A DNA stretch of 28,263 nt, from positions 1-28,263 of the forward strand of contig DDZZ01000054.1 in assembly GCA_002346535.1 (NCBI GenBank), given 5' to 3'. Within the stretch, counting starts at the first letter, position 1, and each line of letters opens with the position of its first letter. The stretch is from Opitutales bacterium UBA2995 (GTDB lineage: Bacteria > Verrucomicrobiota > Verrucomicrobiia > Opitutales > UBA2995). Position numbers and translations under genes: made by a program. Below, piece by piece: positions 24,213-28,263 of the stretch. The notes under the pieces were generated by a model, which made no database searches, had not been told where the DNA came from, and saw nothing but the letters and a program-made list of their open reading frames with translations.

Positions 24213-24655
24213 TCCTCCGAAATGTCTTCCGGTAATTCTAGATTTTGGCCCAAAGATTTATCGAGAAAATCCTGAAGAATCAATGTCGCAGCACGGGAAT
24301 CGACTTCGCCTGATTTCCGGTCCACTTTTATCTTTTGTAGCTTCGCTTCTTCTTTGACCTGGTGGGTTGTTAAACGTTCATCCACAGTTTCGATCGGAAG
24401 TCCAAATCGTTGTTGTAGATTACCGATAAAAGCCTCTACCTCCTTCGCCTTAAAACCACGGCTCCCGTCCATGTTGTAAGGCATCCCGACAACGAAGCGC
24501 TCAATACTTCGCTCTAAAATCAAATCTTGGATGTGATCCAATCGGGCGTCCTCAGTTGACTGAACCGCCGCGGTCAAAGGCACTGCGAGCCCCAAGGAAT
24601 CGCCGAAGCTCAATCCAATTCTTTTTTCACCATAATCCAGGCCCAAAACATTCAC
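24209..24655 (-). CDS. yqgF: Putative pre-16S rRNA nuclease YqgF/RuvX
   Basis: This RNase H-fold nuclease is thought to process the 5' end of pre-16S rRNA; it was formerly called a Holliday-junction resolvase. The 148 residues have LGLDYGEKRIGLSFGD with the first catalytic Asp, VVGMPYNMDGSRG, ETVDERLTT with the second acidic residue, and DSRAATLILQDFL with the third. All expected acidic residues are present. The start is a GTG at 24655, consistent with the family start (MNVLGLDYG). It is 8 bp after the mannose-1-phosphate guanylyltransferase stop and overlaps truA, so the three genes look like one transcript. Confidence 0.94.
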   Translation of the reverse strand: MNVLGLDYGEKRIGLSFGDSLGLAVPLTAAVQSTEDARLDHIQDLILERSIERFVVGMPYNMDGSRGFKAKEVEAFIGNLQQRFGLPIETVDERLTTHQVKEEAKLQKIKVDRKSGEVDSRAATLILQDFLDKSLGQNLELPEDISEE

Positions 24656-24663
24656 TGAAAAAA

Positions 24664-25752
24664 TTAAACTAAGTGTTTGAAATCCTCGTTCTCACCAAGC
24701 TCCTTTACAATGGTTTTTATATCTTGAGCCCGGTCCTTATGGCAAACGAGAGTAACGTCTTCGGTATGGACAACGATCAGACTCTGTACTCCGATAAGGG
24801 CAGTAAGGTGTCCATTTTCTGAAACTATAATATTGTCAGCCGATTCTTTATATATGGCATCACCCTTTTTGACATTACCCAAAGCGTCTTCGGGGAAATG
24901 CCGCTCAATGGCTGGCCAGGCGCCTACATCGTCCCAATCAAAGGCTGATTCGACCATCAAAACGTTTTGGGCCTTTTCCATAATTGCAAAATCGACCGAA
25001 ATTTTCTCCAGAGCAGGGTACACCTCAGTCATCAGCGATTCCAAGGAAGTGCCCGCCGCAATACCATCGGAGATACTTTTTAATCCTGAATAAAGATCGG
25101 GAGTATAATTTTGCAGTGCTGCGTCGATAGCGGACACCTTCCAAATGAACATTCCCGCATTCCAAAAATACTCGCCTGAATCGACGTATGACAGCGCCGT
25201 TTGCAAGTCCGGTTTCTCCACAAATCTTTGAACCGTGTAAACCGGAGTGCCCATGATATATGTTTTCACGAGTCCGGTCTGAACATAGCCGTAGCCGGTG
25301 GCAGGTTCCGTAGGCTTGACGCCAATCGTTACTAGCGATTCGGTCTCCTCTGCTGCGGAAAAGGCGGTCTCCAATACCTCGCTGTAAGCAGGGCCGTCGT
25401 GGATAACATGGTCTGCCGGCAGGATCGCATACACCGCATCGGGATCCTTAGCCCGAACCAGTACGGTGGCTAAACCGACCGCGGCTGCTGTATCCCGTCC
25501 GACAGGTTCGCCCACCACTTGATCGCTAGACAATTGCGGTAAATCCTCCAGCACAACCTGCCGTTGTTCTGCGGCGGTGATTATTAGCAGATTCTCTGGT
25601 GGAACAAGTGCGGCTACGCGCTCAACGGTTTGGGCAAGCATTGTCTTTTCGCCAATAATGGCTTGGAGATGTTTTGGCCGCGCTGATCTGCTTTTTGGCC
25701 AAAACCGCTCCCCACGACCTCCAGCCATAATTACTATGTACCGATTGCTCAT
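24664..25752 (-). CDS. manC: Mannose-1-phosphate guanylyltransferase
   Basis: It makes GDP-mannose from GTP and mannose 1-phosphate for glycans. From ATG 25752 the protein has 362 residues, typical of the single-domain form without the C-terminal cupin isomerase domain. Key motifs are VIMAGGRGERFWPKSR (GG at 11-12), RPKHLQAI, LPADHVI, GYGYV, VQRFVEKPDLQTA, WNAGMFIWK and VESAFDWDDVGAW. The frame is open to 25863, but the added 37 residues lack family resemblance and run into the divergent rhodanese promoter region. The GDP-mannose product links to the dead GDP-mannose epimerase-like relic at 10242-10462. Confidence 0.92.
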   Translation of the reverse strand: MSNRYIVIMAGGRGERFWPKSRSARPKHLQAIIGEKTMLAQTVERVAALVPPENLLIITAAEQRQVVLEDLPQLSSDQVVGEPVGRDTAAAVGLATVLVRAKDPDAVYAILPADHVIHDGPAYSEVLETAFSAAEETESLVTIGVKPTEPATGYGYVQTGLVKTYIMGTPVYTVQRFVEKPDLQTALSYVDSGEYFWNAGMFIWKVSAIDAALQNYTPDLYSGLKSISDGIAAGTSLESLMTEVYPALEKISVDFAIMEKAQNVLMVESAFDWDDVGAWPAIERHFPEDALGNVKKGDAIYKESADNIIVSENGHLTALIGVQSLIVVHTEDVTLVCHKDRAQDIKTIVKELGENEDFKHLV

Positions 25753-25865
25753 GATATGAAGTGCCTGCATTGTGGATGGCAGAAAGGGCGATGGGCAAAG
25801 CTTTTCAAGCGCAATTTTCGAGTTTGAGGTTAGACAAGTAGCCGAAGTCTCCAATCCTTGCAACT
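25753..25865. promoter_or_regulatory. Divergent promoter region, manC / rhodanese
   Basis: This 113-bp gap separates two divergent coding starts and should contain both promoters. No clear consensus -35/-10 pair or operator was seen. Confidence 0.3.
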
Positions 25866-26171
25866 ATGCAAGAAAAATCCTATCCTCTGGAAGTCGATGT
25901 GGAATTCCCTGCCAATGAGTTTGCCCTCCTTGATGTCCGTAAGCCTGCGGAGTTATCGATCTGCAACATTGAGGGCTCGATAGAAGTCAACATGAACGAA
26001 ATCCCATCCCATCTGGATAAAATACCGGGAGGAGGGATGGTCCTGGTTTTATGCCATCACGGAAGCAAAAGCGCCGCTGTAACCAGCTTTGTTCGACAAA
26101 ACGGTTTCGACATGGCCGGCAGAATCGACGCATGGCCGTTAAAGGTAAATTCTCAACTGGCGCGCTACTAA
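25866..26171 (+). CDS. Rhodanese-like single-domain protein
   Basis: This is a 101-residue single rhodanese domain. It has LLDVRKPAELSICNIEGSI, NEIPSHLDKIP, the active-site loop with Cys63 in VLCHHGSKSA and the C-terminal GRIDAWP. The CHHG-x-(R/K)S loop is typical of small sulfurtransferases related to GlpE and to the rhodanese domains of MoeB/ThiF-type proteins. It probably carries sulfane sulfur, but the acceptor is unknown. It is intact and divergent from manC. No Shine-Dalgarno precedes the ATG. Confidence 0.88.
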   Translation: MQEKSYPLEVDVEFPANEFALLDVRKPAELSICNIEGSIEVNMNEIPSHLDKIPGGGMVLVLCHHGSKSAAVTSFVRQNGFDMAGRIDAWPLKVNSQLARY

Positions 26172-26272
26172 ATACTTCCGCCTTTTTTATTCGGAACTAA
26201 AGAATGCTTTTCTTATCCATGGAAGTTCTTGTAGTTTATTTGAAATCACACTATTGGAACCTCCCTTTAATT

Positions 26273-27184
26273 ATGAAAATAAAATCATTCCTATCTTTGC
26301 TTACTTTGTTATTGGCGGTCCTATTCCTGGCCGGATGCGCAAAAGCGGTAAAAAACCTGACGCCGTCAGAATTTCCTGAAAACCCATCGAACATTTACAC
26401 ATTGAGCGTTGAGATTCGCGAAAAGAAAGATCTCGGCGTAGTGAAAGACTCTTTACGACCCAAGGTTGTGATCGACGGAGAATCGCGCTTAATGAGCCGA
26501 AGCACCCTCGGGGACAACATCTGGGATTACGAATACAAAATGCCCTCTGGCCGCCGGAATGCAGTGTATTATTTCGACATCGAATACGAGGTTTACGGCA
26601 GTAAATCCGCGCGAACTAAATCCATAACCCTTCCCAAGGACGGACTTCTGAAATTTACTTTGGTCAACAGATATGCGGTTACTCTCGATGCAAAACGCGG
26701 TCCGGTAGGTTCCAAAATCGGCTTGATTGGCCGCGGATTCAATCCGTCAGATCAAGTGTTTGTAGGAGGTCAGTTAACGAATTCAGAGTATTTCTCTCCA
26801 AACGCACTCAGCTTCTTTGTTCCATCGTTGCCGGCAGGAAATCCCTACAATGTATCCATTCAAGGTGAAAGTGGGGAAATCATTGTAGGCTCCTTCCGCG
26901 TCGATTCTGCTCAAATGCAGGTCCTTCCCAGCAACGTCAACGTGGTTTCAGGAGGACGAGCGACTTTAATCTTTTCCATCCCGAATGAGGCGCCTGCCTC
27001 GGGACTACCGGTGGAGATTACAACCAACATTCCCGACAGCGTGGTTTTGCCCGAAGTGACTATTCCAGCCGGAAGCAACTCGGTGAGCGTTCCACTCGAG
27101 GGAGGAGCTCCGGGAATCGGTGTCCTGTATGTGGAGACACCCGGTTATTCTGCTCTGGAAGTTCCTATTTCGGTAAGCCAATAG
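26273..27184 (+). CDS. Lipoprotein with IPT/TIG domain
   Basis: From ATG 26273 the 303-residue product has a lipoprotein signal: basic MKIKS, a leucine-rich hydrophobic core and the lipobox LAGC with Cys at residue 22. The mature part has a first beta-rich section (about 35-130). An IPT/TIG immunoglobulin-like domain follows (about 140-215; RGPVGSKIGLIGRGFNPSDQ, VFVGG, FFVPSLPAG). A C-terminal beta domain is at about 220-303 (PSNVNVVSGGRATLIFSI). The frame opens earlier at 26204, but that start would put 23 extra residues before the signal. The protein is probably anchored to a membrane facing the periplasm. Its function is unknown. A strong terminator follows. Confidence 0.8.
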   Translation: MKIKSFLSLLTLLLAVLFLAGCAKAVKNLTPSEFPENPSNIYTLSVEIREKKDLGVVKDSLRPKVVIDGESRLMSRSTLGDNIWDYEYKMPSGRRNAVYYFDIEYEVYGSKSARTKSITLPKDGLLKFTLVNRYAVTLDAKRGPVGSKIGLIGRGFNPSDQVFVGGQLTNSEYFSPNALSFFVPSLPAGNPYNVSIQGESGEIIVGSFRVDSAQMQVLPSNVNVVSGGRATLIFSIPNEAPASGLPVEITTNIPDSVVLPEVTIPAGSNSVSVPLEGGAPGIGVLYVETPGYSALEVPISVSQ

Positions 27185-27208
27185 TTCAAGGAATTTAATT
27201 TAACGCAG

Positions 27209-27244
27209 AAGCCGCCTTGTAAATAGGCGGCTTTTGTTTTTGGT
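27209..27244 (+). terminator. Intrinsic terminator after the lipoprotein gene
   Basis: An 8-bp perfect stem, aagccgcc / ggcggctt (27209-27216 and 27226-27233), has a 9-nt loop and is followed by ttgttttt. It lies 25 bp after the stop codon. It is the clearest rho-independent terminator in the window and separates the lipoprotein from the ABC transporter gene. Confidence 0.88.
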
Positions 27245-27263
27245 ATTCAGCCTAGTCAACGGA

Positions 27264-28263
27264 ATGGACACCCAGAAAAACAGCATCCTCAGAATAGCAG
27301 AGTATTTTATTCGGTACCGCCTGCTGTTTGTAATCAACATGCTACTAGCTTTGGGAAGTACAGCCTTTCTACTGACTATCCCCTATCTGGTCGGTTATGT
27401 AATCGACGATGTAATTGTCCCCAAAAAGGCCGATCTAATCTGGTGGGGATTGCTCGCCATCACAGTCGCCTATGTTTTTAGGGATGTGCTCAACTACCTC
27501 AGAATTCGATTGAATAACGTCATCGAGCAACGGGTGCTCATCGACATACGGGGCGCCCTGCACCGAAAGTTAATGGATTTGCCAGTCAGTTTTTTTGACA
27601 AGCGAAAAGCAGGAGAAATTTCGTCACGCGTAACTGAAGATGTGATCAATGTGGAGCGCGCCATCCTCGATGGAACTGAAGGCGGCCTTACTGCCTTGTT
27701 TACTCTGTTGGGAATTACCATCTATTTGTTCATTGCAAACCCCTTTCTGGCAACGTTTGTCGTATTGCCAATTCCGATACTCATTCTAATGGCGCTGAAT
27801 CATTTTCAGGTTAATCGCCGCAATTGGAAAAAAGTCCGAACAAGCGCAGGTCAAATGAATGGAATACTGGTCGAGAATATTGCCGGGCACAGATTGATCA
27901 GTTCTTTTGCCCTCCAGCAAAAGGAACAGAAGAGGTTTAACGACCAAGCCGAAGATCTTCGGGGAAAGACCTTGGTGGCCATGTACCGATGGGCAATGTA
28001 CAGCTCGGGCACCCGATTCGTAAGCAGCCTCTGTATGGTGGCTGTTCTTGGGATTGGAGGCTACCAATACATCCTGGGAACCCTGAGCATCGGCGAACTT
28101 ACCACCTTCATTCTTTACAGTGGATTGCTCTTGGAGCCGATAACGCGCCTGAACGGCCTGAACAATTTGATAAGCGCAGCCAAAGCCTCCGGAGACAGAG
28201 TATTCGAAATACTTGACCATCACATCCCAATCTACAGTCCGTCAGATGCCATCCCATTCCCGC
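27264..28263 (+). CDS. ABC exporter, N-terminal part (cut by window end)
   Basis: A frame from ATG 27264 runs without a stop to the end of the window (333 codons). The product starts MDTQKNSILRIAEYFIRYR and has an ABC type-1 transmembrane domain. Helices lie near residues 22-42 and 55-78, with further helices later. Typical intracellular blocks are present: LDIRGALHRKLMDLPVSFF-like, GEISSRVTEDV, ENIAGHRLISSFALQ, and GELTTFILYSGLLLEPITRL near the end of the domain. This is the MsbA/LmrA-like architecture, so the ATP-binding domain should follow outside the window. It may export lipid A, lipids, peptides or drugs; the substrate cannot be told. Confidence 0.9.
   Translation, partial: MDTQKNSILRIAEYFIRYRLLFVINMLLALGSTAFLLTIPYLVGYVIDDVIVPKKADLIWWGLLAITVAYVFRDVLNYLRIRLNNVIEQRVLIDIRGALHRKLMDLPVSFFDKRKAGEISSRVTEDVINVERAILDGTEGGLTALFTLLGITIYLFIANPFLATFVVLPIPILILMALNHFQVNRRNWKKVRTSAGQMNGILVENIAGHRLISSFALQQKEQKRFNDQAEDLRGKTLVAMYRWAMYSSGTRFVSSLCMVAVLGIGGYQYILGTLSIGELTTFILYSGLLLEPITRLNGLNNLISAAKASGDRVFEILDHHIPIYSPSDAIPFP

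Noticed and set aside
1..28263. CRISPR arrays, insertion sequences, complete tRNA/rRNA genes, toxin-antitoxin pairs
   Set aside because: None were seen by reading both strands; no spaced direct-repeat series, transposase or complete cloverleaf was found.

Overview
The window looks like a chromosomal segment of a member of the Verrucomicrobiota (Opitutae / Puniceicoccales-like), at moderate GC. This is an inference from protein character: a six-domain S1 protein, a eukaryote-like UDP-sugar pyrophosphorylase, an archaeal DacZ-like diadenylate cyclase and a divergent PurA. Start codons almost never have a Shine-Dalgarno sequence. No marker gene fixes the taxonomy.

Layout. 1-352 is non-coding and holds a 23-nt piece matching the 3' end of a Leu-type tRNA beside a perfect 12-bp hairpin, a possible old integration site. 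353-3627 (minus) carries hisG and rpsA with a decayed N-carbamoylputrescine amidase between them. 3628-4556 holds a perfect 13-bp inverted repeat and a decayed OmpR/PhoB-type response regulator. 4557-9203 (plus) is a tight cluster: a DivIC/FtsB-like protein, a UDP-sugar pyrophosphorylase, a phosphohexomutase and a diadenylate cyclase. 9213-10462 holds an E2 acyltransferase relic, an intact Nudix hydrolase and the tail of a GDP-mannose epimerase-like relic. 10446-12649 has rfbA, a UDP-glucuronate 4-epimerase-like gene and a GalU-like relic.

12711-16714 (minus) is menC-menE-polX. 16791-20080 (plus) is guaB followed by a divergent purA, the two enzymes at the IMP branch point. 20038-25752 (minus) holds folC, accD, a CPBP membrane protease, truA, ruvX and a mannose-1-phosphate guanylyltransferase. 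25866-28263 (plus) holds a rhodanese, an IPT/TIG-domain lipoprotein with a strong terminator, and an ABC exporter cut by the window end.

The most striking feature is not one new system. Nearly every larger gap between housekeeping genes contains a recognisable gene corpse (five in 28 kb), each with frameshifts, stops and internal deletions. The neighbouring essential genes are intact. This points to ongoing genome erosion, as in a host-associated or recently niche-restricted lineage.

Other points worth checking are AccD with all four zinc-ligand cysteines replaced, an IMP dehydrogenase lacking the usual Asp of the DTAHGH motif, a PurA about 100 residues longer than usual, and a diadenylate cyclase with altered DGA/RHR motifs beside amino-sugar/hexose activation genes.
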